A stretch of 64,000 bases of DNA from Burkholderia lata. Lineage in GTDB: Bacteria; Pseudomonadota; Gammaproteobacteria; Burkholderiales; Burkholderiaceae. The stretch covers positions 2,046,001-2,110,000 of the forward strand of contig NC_007511.1 of NCBI RefSeq assembly GCF_000012945.1, written 5' to 3'. The notes beneath the pieces were generated by a model, which did not search any database, had not been told where the DNA came from, and saw only the letters and a program-made list of their open reading frames with translations. A program made the translations under genes and the position numbers. Below are positions 1 through 8,059 of this stretch, in pieces; within the stretch, counting starts at the first letter, position 1; every line of letters begins with the position of its first letter.

Positions 1-350
1 CAAAGGCTCAGCAAGGTCCGGCCGCGCGTCGTGCGCGGCAGCGTCCATTGTTCCCACAGCGTGCCGTGACGGCGCCCGGACGTCAGCGACCGCGCGCCGG
101 CCGGCATGGCTGCCGGATCGTGATCGGACGGCACGACGAGCGACAGGGCATCGTCGGCGCTGGCGATCCGTGCAAGCTCGGCCGTCAGTTCGTATGCCAC
201 GCGCTGAACACCCGTCATGCGCTGCGCGGTGAATTTCCCGTTGATTGCGAGCCGGCACGGCTGCGCGGCAGACGCGGCCGTGCCGGCGCCCCGCTCCGCG
301 CGCGCTTCCTGCAGTACCGGTGCGCTTCGCTCTCGAATCGACGTTGACAT
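1..350 (-). CDS. glycosyltransferase, N-terminal part (cut by window edge)
   Basis: The reverse strand reads open from an ATG at 350 to base 1 with no stop, so only about the first 116 codons are seen. After a poorly conserved 34-residue lead comes INGKFTAQRMTGVQRVAYEL, typical of the first beta strand and glycine-rich acceptor loop of GT-B (GT4-type) glycosyltransferases, and later a LWEQWTLPR segment also usual in this family. It lies 154 bases downstream of the initiating transferase on the same strand, so it probably adds a sugar to the undecaprenyl-linked repeat unit. An in-frame ATG at 362 is an alternative start; neither start has a convincing ribosome-binding site. The donor and acceptor sugars cannot be told from this fragment. 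Confidence 0.72.
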   Translation of the reverse strand, partial: MSTSIRERSAPVLQEARAERGAGTAASAAQPCRLAINGKFTAQRMTGVQRVAYELTAELARIASADDALSLVVPSDHDPAAMPAGARSLTSGRRHGTLWEQWTLPRTTRGRTLLSL

Positions 351-503
351 GATCGTGACCATTCCGATGGCTGCGGCGCGCCTTCGCGCCGCCGGACACC
401 CCGTCATGCGGGATGCTGCTGTGCCGTCAGTGTGTCCGTCATCCGCACTCCGGTCGGTACGTTCGATCGCACAACGCGCCGCTTTCCGTATGATTCGTCA
501 TCC

Positions 504-1919
504 TTAGAATGCATTGCGCCCGATGAATCCCCGCACGACCGTCAACAGGATGATTTTTATGTCGAACCAGAAGCTCCAGTTCTGCATGTAGAACAGATCG
601 AACTTCACACGCGCTTCCATCGCCTCGACCTTGCGCGTCTCGCCGCGATAGCCGTTCACCTGTGCCCATCCGGTGATGCCGGGCCGCACGCGGTAGCGGT
701 ACATGTAGCAATCGATCAGTTGCCGGTACAAGTCGTCGTGTTCGATCGCATGGGGGCGCGGGCCGACGACCGACATCTGCCCGAACAACACGTTGAAGAA
801 CTGCGGCAGTTCGTCGAGCGACGTGCGCCGCAGGAACGCGCCGACGCGCGTGATGCGCGAATCGTTGCGCGACGCCTGCCGCACGACACCTGGTTGGTCG
901 CGATGCACGCGCATCGTCCGGAACTTCAGGATGTCGAACTCCCGGCCGTCGACGCCCTTGCGGCGCTGCCTGAACAGCACGGGCCCGGGCGACGACAGCT
1001 TGACCGCGATCGCCAGCATCGACAGCAGCGGCAGCAACGGAATCAGCACGCCGAATGCGAACAGCCGGTCGAACGCGAACTTCGCCCACAGCTCCGGCGC
1101 CGAGCGCGGCGTGGTCGCAAGGTTGATGGCCGGCATGCCGAGCACGTCGGTCGCCGAGCGATCGACCACCGCCATCTGCCGCACGTCGGGCAGCAGCCGC
1201 AGCTCCACGAACTCGTCGCGCAACTCGCGGACGATGCGCTGGATCCGCCATTCGTGCGACATCGGCAGCGTGAGCCAGACCTCGTCGATCTCGCCGCCGC
1301 GAATCAGGTCGCGCAACGCGTCCCAGTCGTCGATCACCGGCACGCCGCCGATCCCGCCGGTGGCGGCCGGTGCGTCGTCATCGAATACGCACGCCGCCAC
1401 GAAAGGCCCCTGCGGCGCAAGCTGCATCCGCTCGACCGCGACACGCCCGTACGCCGTGGCACCGACCACCGCGACGCGGCGCTGCCGCGCGCGCGGATCG
1501 TCACGCGTCAGCGCGAGCGCCAGCAGCGCGGCACGGCCGAGCAGCAACGCGGCGTCGCCGGCCAGCACCGTGCGCACGATCCAGCGTGTCGTGACCGTGC
1601 CGCCGCGGTTCATGATCCACATCGCGGCGGCCATCGTCAGCACGCTTGCGCAGACGAGCGCCACCACCGTTTGCGTCAGCACGTGCGTGCCGCCTTGCGG
1701 CGCGACGCTGCCACGCACGGTGCGCAGGTAGCGCGGCAGCAAGGCCACGGTCAGCACGCACAGCAGCGCGATCGCGCCGCGCTGCGCGTCGGACAGCTCG
1801 CGCCACGCGAGGCCCGACGCCGCCTGCGCCGCGAGCGCGCCTGCCAGCACGAGCACGACGTCGGTAACTGCGATCACAGAACGCCGCAACGCATTCGCTC
1901 CACCGGACCTCGACTGCAT
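504..1919 (-). CDS. undecaprenyl-phosphate sugar phosphotransferase (WcaJ/BceB type)
   Basis: This 471-residue inner-membrane enzyme would start polysaccharide repeat-unit synthesis by moving a sugar-1-phosphate from a nucleotide sugar to undecaprenyl phosphate. The N-terminal third is a bundle of hydrophobic helices, the middle resembles the CoA-binding-like fold of this family, and another membrane segment (around residue 290) leads into the C-terminal bacterial sugar transferase domain. That domain has the KFRTMR, RTSLDELPQFFNVL and SVVGPRPHA motifs. An ORF extends upstream to 2045, but the extra 42 residues are unlike the family and lie over the end of the crp gene, so ATG 1919 is chosen. 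It starts three bases past the crp stop and is probably translationally coupled. Glucose is the usual substrate, but galactose is possible. Confidence 0.88.
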   Translation of the reverse strand: MQSRSGGANALRRSVIAVTDVVLVLAGALAAQAASGLAWRELSDAQRGAIALLCVLTVALLPRYLRTVRGSVAPQGGTHVLTQTVVALVCASVLTMAAAMWIMNRGGTVTTRWIVRTVLAGDAALLLGRAALLALALTRDDPRARQRRVAVVGATAYGRVAVERMQLAPQGPFVAACVFDDDAPAATGGIGGVPVIDDWDALRDLIRGGEIDEVWLTLPMSHEWRIQRIVRELRDEFVELRLLPDVRQMAVVDRSATDVLGMPAINLATTPRSAPELWAKFAFDRLFAFGVLIPLLPLLSMLAIAVKLSSPGPVLFRQRRKGVDGREFDILKFRTMRVHRDQPGVVRQASRNDSRITRVGAFLRRTSLDELPQFFNVLFGQMSVVGPRPHAIEHDDLYRQLIDCYMYRYRVRPGITGWAQVNGYRGETRKVEAMEARVKFDLFYMQNWSFWFDIKIILLTVVRGFIGRNAF

Positions 1920-1921
1920 CG

Positions 1922-2704
1922 TCACGCACCATGTGCCGGGAACCCGCGATGCGCGTCCGGCATGCGGGTCCGAACCGGCGCCGGCCGCGACGTCCCGCGT
2001 GTGCCGAGCAGCCTGCGATAGTCCGCGCGAATCAGGTCGTAGCATTCACACGCGTGATGTTCGAGGCCGTCGCGGTCGAGCACCGTGATGCGGCCGCGGC
2101 GTTGCCGGATCAGCCCGGCTTCCTGCAGGTTGCCCGCCGCTTCCGTCACGCCTTCGCGCCGCACGCCGAGCATGTTCGCGATCGTCTGCTGCGTGACGGC
2201 CAGTTCGTCGCCGTCGATGCGGTCATGCGCAAGCAGCAGCCAGCGGCTGAGCTGTTCGCTGACCGAGTGATGCCGGTTGCACAGCGCGCTGCGCGAGATC
2301 TGCGCCATCGCTGCCTGGCAATAGTTGAGCAGCAGCCGGTAGGTTTCCGGCGAGCGCTCGAATTCGGCGCGTATCACGCAGCTCGGCACGCGATAGGCCA
2401 TCCCGCCGATGCGGACCTCGACGCGGTGCGACGCCGCGGCGCCACCGACCATCGTCGCCAGCCCGACCACCCCCTCGCGGCCGACCTGCGCCACCTCGAC
2501 CATCGCACCGTCCTCCATCAGGTGCTGCACCGACATCATCGACGTAGTCGGGAAGTGCACGTGACGCATCGGCTCGCCGACCCGGTCGAGCATCCCGGCC
2601 TTGATCCTGACCAGTTCGAGATGCGGTGCAATGTTGCGGATGCTGTCCTCGGGGAGGGCATCGAGGATGGCATTCGCCGAGTAGCTCGAGTGAAGATGAA
2701 GCAT
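1922..2704 (-). CDS. Crp/Fnr-family transcription regulator (first of a pair)
   Basis: The 260-residue protein has an N-terminal cyclic-nucleotide-binding-like beta barrel (about residues 20-140) and a C-terminal winged helix. The recognition helix region reads MLGVRREGVTEAAGNLQEAG. The RS pair that contacts cAMP in classical CRP is not visible, so another ligand is likely; c-di-GMP binding is known for some exopolysaccharide regulators of this family, but here that is inference. ATG 2704 is preceded by an AAGGGA ribosome-binding site; the ORF is open further upstream, but that part is not family-like. It is the first gene of a unit with the wcaJ-like transferase. A strong sigma-54 promoter match lies about 180 bases upstream. 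A paralogue of the same length faces it at 3627. Confidence 0.88.
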   Translation of the reverse strand: MLHLHSSYSANAILDALPEDSIRNIAPHLELVRIKAGMLDRVGEPMRHVHFPTTSMMSVQHLMEDGAMVEVAQVGREGVVGLATMVGGAAASHRVEVRIGGMAYRVPSCVIRAEFERSPETYRLLLNYCQAAMAQISRSALCNRHHSVSEQLSRWLLLAHDRIDGDELAVTQQTIANMLGVRREGVTEAAGNLQEAGLIRQRRGRITVLDRDGLEHHACECYDLIRADYRRLLGTRGTSRPAPVRTRMPDAHRGFPAHGA

Positions 2705-2879
2705 GTCTGTATCCCTTTTATCGTCCGCGCCGCCTGCAGCTGCGTACACGGAATTCGTTATCGCGATGCGCGCCCGGACGTTGGCTTGGGTTGCGGCCAC
2801 AACCCTGATTCCGACCGACCATCGGCTTACCGCCGCCGGATCGAGTCGACCGTCCCGTTTCGACACGCCAGCCCGAATA

Positions 2880-2895
2880 AGCGATTTACGTGCCA
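2880..2895 (-). promoter_or_regulatory. sigma-54 promoter match before crp-wcaJ
   Basis: The minus strand reads TGGCACGTAAATCGCT. The -24 element TGGCACG is a full match and the -12 element is TCGCT against TTGCW, with the correct ten-base gap between the GG and GC pairs. Predicted transcription start is near 2869, leaving a leader of about 165 bases before the crp ATG. The sigma-54 activator gene at 10586 is an obvious candidate partner. Confidence 0.7.
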
Positions 2896-3162
2896 ATACA
2901 TGCCCATCCTTAATATATGAATCACGCCGGATTTAGATCACCCGAATAACCCGTTCAAAAGCAAAAAAAGCGTCTCATTTCCGGACACTCTTCCGGGCGA
3001 TGGACACTGCACACCATTTGACTGATCATTTCGCGTGCAACGAGCCGAAGCAGCCACACCGGTACCGCGAGGCTTGCCGCTCATATACTTACAGTCTATT
3101 TTCAATTGTTTCCATGATGTACCGGACAGCACCCCGCCACGACTTCAGGCCTCACACGGCTG

Positions 3163-3179
3163 TTTGAAACTGTCTCAAA
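3163..3179. promoter_or_regulatory. palindromic candidate operator
   Basis: TTTGAAACTGTCTCAAA is a near-perfect dyad: seven of the eight arm pairs are complementary. It lies roughly 280 bases upstream of the sigma-54 promoter of the leftward crp and 450 bases before the rightward crp start. It could be an enhancer site for the sigma-54 activator or a Crp/Fnr-type operator. Confidence 0.4.
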
Positions 3180-3626
3180 TTTGAATCGACACACTAATTT
3201 TCAGCTCTGTCACCTACCGCACAATTCAGCTGCAAGTCATTGATCGACATCGATATTTTTGCGAGCACCATTTATTTGTCAAAGAATGTTCAATGCCCAC
3301 CACGCACTTTTCCCAAGTGATGTGCGCCCTTGCCTGATTGATTCCCGGATGACACGAAATGAATGCAAGAAGTCGCATTCGGCTTCCAGATGATTAATTC
3401 CGCCGGAATGAATCATTAAATCCGGATAACGTTTGCACCCGGCCAAAATCGTCAAACTTTGTGAAATGACGCATTGTGCAATTGATCGATTTCAATGGCG
3501 TGCTAGCCTTTTTGCCAGTATCGTCACTCCATTTTTGACGAACACAAGTCCGCACGATCGTGCGAATTCCCCATTTTCGGGGTATTGCCACGACGACGCG
3601 TGACCGCCACCCTACGAGGATGCGCC

Positions 3627-4409
3627 GTGACTCACCAGGCCCCTGAAGCCGTTGCGTACGCGAACGGCATGATCGAGCTTTCCCACAGCTTCGATGCGAA
3701 CCGCTTTCTCGCGGCCATCGACCGCGACGAGCTCGCGACGCTGGTCCCCCACCTTCAACTCGTCCACCTGAAATCCGGGCAAGTGCTCTGCGAGCCCGGT
3801 GAAATGCTCGCCGCGGTCTACCTGCCCGTCACGACCGCGATTTCGCTGCAGTACGTGTCGTCCGGCGGCATGACGCTGGAAGTCGCGGAGATCGGCAGCG
3901 AGAGCGTGGTGTGCGACGACGTGATCGGCGGCAGCGGCCGGATGCCCTGCCGCGCCGTGGCCTGCCGCGACGGCTTCGTCTACCGGCTCGACCGGCGTGT
4001 GTTCGCCGCGGCGTTCGACGCATCGCCGGTGATCCGCCATCTCGTGTTCGTGTGCGTGCGGCTGCTGATGGCGCAGGTCTCGCAGATCACGTTCTGCAGC
4101 CGACATCACGTGCTCAAACATCAGTTATGCAGATGGTTCCTGCTCGCGTACGACCGGACCCGCAGCATCGAGATCCAGGTGACGCACAGCATGCTGGCGC
4201 AAATGCTCGGCGTGCGGCGCGAAACGGTCACCGATGCCGCTGGCGAAATCCAGAAGCTGGGCCTGATCCGGCAATACCGGAGTTCGATCGAGCTCGCCGA
4301 CCTCAATGGCCTCGAAAAAATGTCGTGCGGCTGCCGCGCGATCGTGCGCGACGAGATGAAGCGCATCCTGTCGGCCGATTCGGGCGTGCCGGCCGCGTCG
4401 CGGGCCTGA
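3627..4409 (+). CDS. Crp/Fnr-family transcription regulator (second of a pair)
   Basis: This is also a 260-residue Crp/Fnr protein when read from GTG 3627. That start is preceded by ACGAGGA at 3614-3620, with six bases between the GAGGA and the GTG; the upstream ATG-type extension from 3585 has no such site. It is clearly related to the divergent neighbour: the DNA-binding segment is MLGVRRETVTDAAGEIQKLG, and both carry an SRHHxxxxQLxRWxLLAxDR-type helix after the barrel. Like its paralogue it lacks the visible cAMP-contact RS pair. It lies upstream of the carrier-protein operon on the same strand, separated by 179 bases, and could control that operon, the polysaccharide genes, or its own divergent twin. 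Confidence 0.87.
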   Translation: MTHQAPEAVAYANGMIELSHSFDANRFLAAIDRDELATLVPHLQLVHLKSGQVLCEPGEMLAAVYLPVTTAISLQYVSSGGMTLEVAEIGSESVVCDDVIGGSGRMPCRAVACRDGFVYRLDRRVFAAAFDASPVIRHLVFVCVRLLMAQVSQITFCSRHHVLKHQLCRWFLLAYDRTRSIEIQVTHSMLAQMLGVRRETVTDAAGEIQKLGLIRQYRSSIELADLNGLEKMSCGCRAIVRDEMKRILSADSGVPAASRA

Positions 4410-4588
4410 TCGGCATGCCGCATCGGGCGGCGCTTCCACGCCGCCTGCGTGCCGGGTCAGCCGTTTGTAGGGTGGCGAACAGAACGCCGTGTCTGCCAAT
4501 GGTCTACTGATGCCGGACTGCCGGGGGGACGTCAGCGCGTATCGCGCGTCTGCCCGAGCGGACGACACCACGCACGCCGGAGCAGCAC

Positions 4589-4840
4589 GTGAAAAACGAA
4601 ATCAGAACCATCCTGAAGCACGTCGCCCATCTCGAAGCCGCGATCGATTCGATCGGCGACGGGGACGACCTCTACGAAGCGGGCCTTTCGTCACTCGACA
4701 CGATCCAGCTGATGCTCGCGATCGAGAGGCAATTCAACATCGAGATTCCCGACGAGATGCTGAACCGCAACCTGTTCCGCAGCATCGACGCGCTCGCGGA
4801 CACCATCACCACGCTGCAACGCACCGAGCATTCGGCATGA
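4589..4840 (+). CDS. acyl carrier protein-like protein
   Basis: This 83-residue carrier protein has the family pattern DLYEAGLSSLDTIQLML. Ser35, the second serine of GLSSLD, is the expected 4'-phosphopantetheine attachment site. Translation from GTG 4589 is supported by a GGAG at 4579-4582. The size, acidic helix II and later FNIEIPDEML segment are normal for a stand-alone ACP. Its stop overlaps the start of the flavoprotein gene by four bases (ATGA), and the same overlap recurs between all five genes of this operon, so they are probably made in fixed ratio. The ligase two genes downstream is the likely enzyme that loads an amino acid onto its thiol. Confidence 0.85.
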   Translation: MKNEIRTILKHVAHLEAAIDSIGDGDDLYEAGLSSLDTIQLMLAIERQFNIEIPDEMLNRNLFRSIDALADTITTLQRTEHSA

Positions 4841-6033
4841 GCGCGCTGCTTCCCGAACTCGCGGCCGACAGCGATTCGCGTCGGCTCGACGAGGCCGCGC
4901 ATGCCGTCGCGCAGATCGCCGCGCAGCACGCGGACGCGGTCGACCGCGACGCGCGCTGCCCCGTCGAGGCGATCGAAGCGATGCGCGCGCGCCGCCTGCT
5001 CGGCGCGATGGTGCCGACCCATCTCGGCGGCGCAGGCGCGTCGCTGGAAGACATCGCGTCGGCCTGTTCGATTCTCGGCCAGGCCTGTGCGTCGTCGGCG
5101 ATGGTGTTCGCGATGCACCAGATCCAGGTTGCCTGCATTGTCGACCACGCCCTCGACCAGGGCTGGCACAAGCTGTTCCTGCAGCAGCTCGTGCGCCACC
5201 AGTGGCTGCTCGCATCGGCCACGTCGGAAGACGGCGTAGGCGGCAACCTGCGTGCGAGCCAGTGCGCGCTGGAAATCAACGGCGGCGAGTTCCGGCTGCG
5301 CAAGTCCGCGCCGACGATCTCGTATGGCGACTATGCGGACGGCATCCTCGCGACCGCACGACGCGATGCGGACGCGCCCGCTTCCGAGCAGGTACTCGTC
5401 ACGCTGCTGCGCGACGGCTACACGCTCACGCGCCGCGGCGAATGGGACACGCTCGGGATGCGCGGCACCTGCAGCAACGGTTTCGAGCTCGATGCGCAAG
5501 GCGCCGCCGTCCAGTGCCTGCCGGTGCCGTTCGCGAAGATCGCCGAAGAAACGATGGTGCCGGTGTCGCACATCCTGTGGGCCGCGGTATGGATCGGCGT
5601 GGCCGGCGACGCATTCCACCGCGCGCATCAATTCTTCCGCGCCCAGGCACGACAGACCGACGGCGCACCGTCGCCCGCGTCGCGGCGCATCGCCGAATCG
5701 CTCGCGCTGATGCAGGCGATGCAGGCCCGCGTCGACAACGTGCTGCGCCTTCATGCGAATCCGGCGTCCCGCTCGTGGTCGGCCGGCATGGCCCGGGCCG
5801 CCGAGATCAACACGCTGAAGACCTACGTGTCGACGACCGCGCTGGAAGTCGCGCACCAGGCCATGATGATCTGCGGGATGGCCGGCTACAAGCAGGGCAC
5901 GCCGTTCAGCATCGGCCGCCACATTCGCGACCTGCATGCGGCGCCGCTGATGATCAGCAACGACCGCATTGCCATCAACACCTCGAACCTGCTGCTCGCG
6001 CTGCGTCCTGCGACGCTGGAGAAACATACGTGA
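4837..6033 (+). CDS. acyl-CoA dehydrogenase-like flavoprotein
   Basis: The 398-residue protein has the acyl-CoA dehydrogenase architecture. An alpha-helical N-terminal domain includes VPTHLGGAGASLEDIASACS (about residues 50-70). A beta-rich middle holds GRGEWDTLGMRGT-like sequence near residues 200-210, and a C-terminal four-helix domain ends with an ICGMAGYKQGTPFSIGRHIR-like flavin-proximal stretch. Genes of this class beside carrier proteins are known to oxidise carrier-bound aminoacyl groups, as in prolyl to pyrrolyl conversion by PltE-type enzymes. A similar oxidation of an aminoacyl thioester is inferred here because of the overlapping ACP and amino acid ligase genes. Free CoA thioesters are an alternative substrate. 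ATG 4837 overlaps the ACP stop by four bases. Confidence 0.82.
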   Translation: MSALLPELAADSDSRRLDEAAHAVAQIAAQHADAVDRDARCPVEAIEAMRARRLLGAMVPTHLGGAGASLEDIASACSILGQACASSAMVFAMHQIQVACIVDHALDQGWHKLFLQQLVRHQWLLASATSEDGVGGNLRASQCALEINGGEFRLRKSAPTISYGDYADGILATARRDADAPASEQVLVTLLRDGYTLTRRGEWDTLGMRGTCSNGFELDAQGAAVQCLPVPFAKIAEETMVPVSHILWAAVWIGVAGDAFHRAHQFFRAQARQTDGAPSPASRRIAESLALMQAMQARVDNVLRLHANPASRSWSAGMARAAEINTLKTYVSTTALEVAHQAMMICGMAGYKQGTPFSIGRHIRDLHAAPLMISNDRIAINTSNLLLALRPATLEKHT

Positions 6034-7004
6034 ACGATCGCCTTGCCGTGCCCTCCGCCGCCTCCACTCCCGCCGATGCACCGATCGACCGCGCGGGCGT
6101 CAACCCGCTGCGCGACGAACTGATCGACGCGGGCCTGCTGGTCTCCACCGGCATCCAGGGCCTGTTCGGCCGCAGCGAACGGTTCGAGCGCGTCGTGGAA
6201 GCGCTCGACGCGTTCGTCACGCGCATCGGCGCCGACCAGCAGGCCGAAGTGCTGCGCTTCCCGCCGGCGATGAGCCGCACCGAATTCGAGCGCAGCGAAT
6301 ACATGAAAAGCTTTCCGCAACTCGCGGGCAGCGTGCATGCGTTCTGCGGCGACGAACACCAGCACCAGCGCGTATTGCAGTGCCTCGATCGCGGCGACGA
6401 CTGGACGGAAAGCCAGAAGCCGACCTATGTCGTGATGACGCCGGCCGCGTGCTACCCGGTCTACCCTGTCGTCGCACGCGCAGGCGCGCTGCCGGCCGAC
6501 GGCCGGATCGTCGACGTCTTCTCGTACTGCTTCCGCCACGAACCGTCGCTCGACCCGACCCGCATGCAGCTGTTCCGGATGCGCGAGTACGTGCGGATCG
6601 GTACGCCCGAGCAGATCGTGTCGTTCCGCGAGACCTGGATCGAACGCGGCACGCGGATGATCGAGGCGCTGCGCCTGCCCAACGCGATCGACCTCGCGAA
6701 CGATCCGTTCTTCGGTCGCGGCGGCAAGATCGTCGCGAACAGCCAGCGCGAGCAGAACCTCAAGTTCGAGTTGCTGATCCCGATCGAGCATGACGGTCGC
6801 CAGACCGCGTGCCTGAGCTTCAACTACCACATGGACCATTTCGGGCTGCTGTGGGACATCCGCACCGCGACGGGCGACGTCGCACACACGGGTTGCGTCG
6901 GCTTCGGCCTCGAGCGGCTCACGCTCGCACTGTTCCGCCATCACGGCTTCGACATCGACGCATGGCCGCAGGAAGTCCGCGACGTGCTGTGGGGCACGCG
7001 ATGA
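6030..7004 (+). CDS. amino acid:[carrier protein] ligase (seryl-tRNA synthetase homologue)
   Basis: This 324-residue protein is a truncated class II aminoacyl-tRNA synthetase core with no tRNA-binding arm. Class II motif 2 is CFRHE (residues 167-171) and motif 3 is GFGLER (291-296). Cys141, Glu186 and Cys289 are placed as the zinc ligands expected in the amino acid:carrier-protein ligases described from Bradyrhizobium and relatives. Those enzymes activate a small amino acid with ATP and transfer it to the phosphopantetheine arm of a carrier protein instead of tRNA. The adjoining ACP is the natural acceptor. The amino acid cannot be read from sequence; glycine or alanine are the known cases. 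The GTG start at 6030 overlaps the preceding stop by four bases. Confidence 0.85.
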   Translation: MNDRLAVPSAASTPADAPIDRAGVNPLRDELIDAGLLVSTGIQGLFGRSERFERVVEALDAFVTRIGADQQAEVLRFPPAMSRTEFERSEYMKSFPQLAGSVHAFCGDEHQHQRVLQCLDRGDDWTESQKPTYVVMTPAACYPVYPVVARAGALPADGRIVDVFSYCFRHEPSLDPTRMQLFRMREYVRIGTPEQIVSFRETWIERGTRMIEALRLPNAIDLANDPFFGRGGKIVANSQREQNLKFELLIPIEHDGRQTACLSFNYHMDHFGLLWDIRTATGDVAHTGCVGFGLERLTLALFRHHGFDIDAWPQEVRDVLWGTR

Positions 7005-8059
7005 GATTCGTGTCCCGCGACGGCGAAGACGCGTCGTTCGAGGATGTGCGCCACCGCGCGCGCCACTACCGGCCGCATCCGCTGCATAGCCAGGAGATGG
7101 TCTGGAAACAGACCAACTGCTACGTCGACATGTGGCTCGAGGTGCTCCGGTGGTGGGGCTTCAATCCGTACGCGGCGCTGCCGTTTACGATCGCGCTCGA
7201 TTTCGAGGGCGACCAGTTCACGTTCTTCAAGTTTCCGCACGACGAACTGGAGCGCCTGTACGGGATCGTCGTGCAGGAGCACTCGATCTACGAACCGCTC
7301 GACCAGCACGTCGAGACGCAGGTTGCGCGCGGCCACCTGATGATCGTCGAGGTCGACGCGTGGTTCCTGCCCGATACCCGCGGCAGCAGCTACCGCACGC
7401 AGCACACGAAGACGACGATCGGCATCGATGCGATCGACCGCGCGAAACGCCAGATCGGCTACTTCCACAACAGCGGCTATTACGTGGCCGAGGATTTCGA
7501 CTACACCGGGCTCGTCGGCGGCAGTTCGCCGATGACGCTGCCGCCGTACGTCGAATGCGCGAAGCGTCGGTTTGCGCCGCTCGACGAGCGCGAACTGTGC
7601 GAAACGTCGCTCACCGCGCTGCAGCGTCACCTGCGGCGCCTGCCGGTCGTCAACCCGATCGCCGCGTTCCGGCGGCAGTTGCAGACCGACGCGCGCACGC
7701 TCGCCGATTCGCCGCTCGAGCATTTCCATGCGTACTCGTTCAACTCGGTGCGGCAGCTCGGCGCGAACTTCGAGCTGTTCGGTCATTACGCGCGCTGGCT
7801 GCAGGCCAGCGGCTGCGTCGGGCCGTTCGCCGAGATCCGCGCCGCGTGCGACCGCATCGCGTCCGAAGCGATGGTGCTGGAATTCCGGCTCGCGCGCGCC
7901 TGCGCGCGCGGCAAGGAGGAGCGCGGCGACTCGACGCTCGAAGCGATCGAAGCCGCCTACTCGGATGTGGTTGCCTGCGCGCGCCAGATCGCGTTGCCGC
8001 TGCGGCACATGACGCCCGTGCGCAGCGACACTGCGGCACCCGTGCCGGCCATGCGGTGA
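7001..8059 (+). CDS. DUF1839 family protein
   Basis: The 352-residue soluble protein matches the DUF1839 family, recognised from an N-terminal NCYVDMWLEVLRWWGFNPYA stretch, an EVDAWFLPDT segment and a TTIGIDAID stretch. The middle resembles a papain-like or butirosin-type acyltransferase fold in layout (one Cys near the N-terminus, an invariant-looking H in QHTKTTIGI), but I cannot establish chemistry. Members often lie beside amino acid:carrier-protein ligases, as here. A role in taking the aminoacyl group off the carrier and passing it to an acceptor is a reasonable inference. The C-terminal half (from about residue 190) is helical and less conserved. The start overlaps the ligase stop by four bases. 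Confidence 0.8.
   Translation: MRFVSRDGEDASFEDVRHRARHYRPHPLHSQEMVWKQTNCYVDMWLEVLRWWGFNPYAALPFTIALDFEGDQFTFFKFPHDELERLYGIVVQEHSIYEPLDQHVETQVARGHLMIVEVDAWFLPDTRGSSYRTQHTKTTIGIDAIDRAKRQIGYFHNSGYYVAEDFDYTGLVGGSSPMTLPPYVECAKRRFAPLDERELCETSLTALQRHLRRLPVVNPIAAFRRQLQTDARTLADSPLEHFHAYSFNSVRQLGANFELFGHYARWLQASGCVGPFAEIRAACDRIASEAMVLEFRLARACARGKEERGDSTLEAIEAAYSDVVACARQIALPLRHMTPVRSDTAAPVPAMR

Larger units (their letters stand above)
2705..3626. promoter_or_regulatory. long AT-rich divergent regulatory region between two crp genes
   Basis: About 920 bases separate the two divergent crp genes. No ORF here looks like a protein. Base composition is clearly more AT-rich than the flanking genes. It contains the sigma-54 promoter match at 2880-2895 and a 17-base palindrome at 3163-3179. 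The length is unusual for this genome and would suit multiple activator sites and DNA looping. Confidence 0.6.

Noticed and set aside
432..2021. Long plus-strand ORF of 529 codons
   Set aside because: Antisense of the wcaJ-like gene; Arg/His/Gln-rich composition typical of shadow frames in high-GC DNA.
2938..3591. Two short minus-strand ORFs in the divergent crp region
   Set aside because: No ribosome-binding sites, no protein-like pattern, and AT-rich regulatory DNA.
4473..4488. Possible sigma-54 site before the carrier-protein operon
   Set aside because: TGGCGAACAGAACGCC keeps GG and GC spacing, but the -12 element lacks both T bases; too weak in GC-rich DNA.
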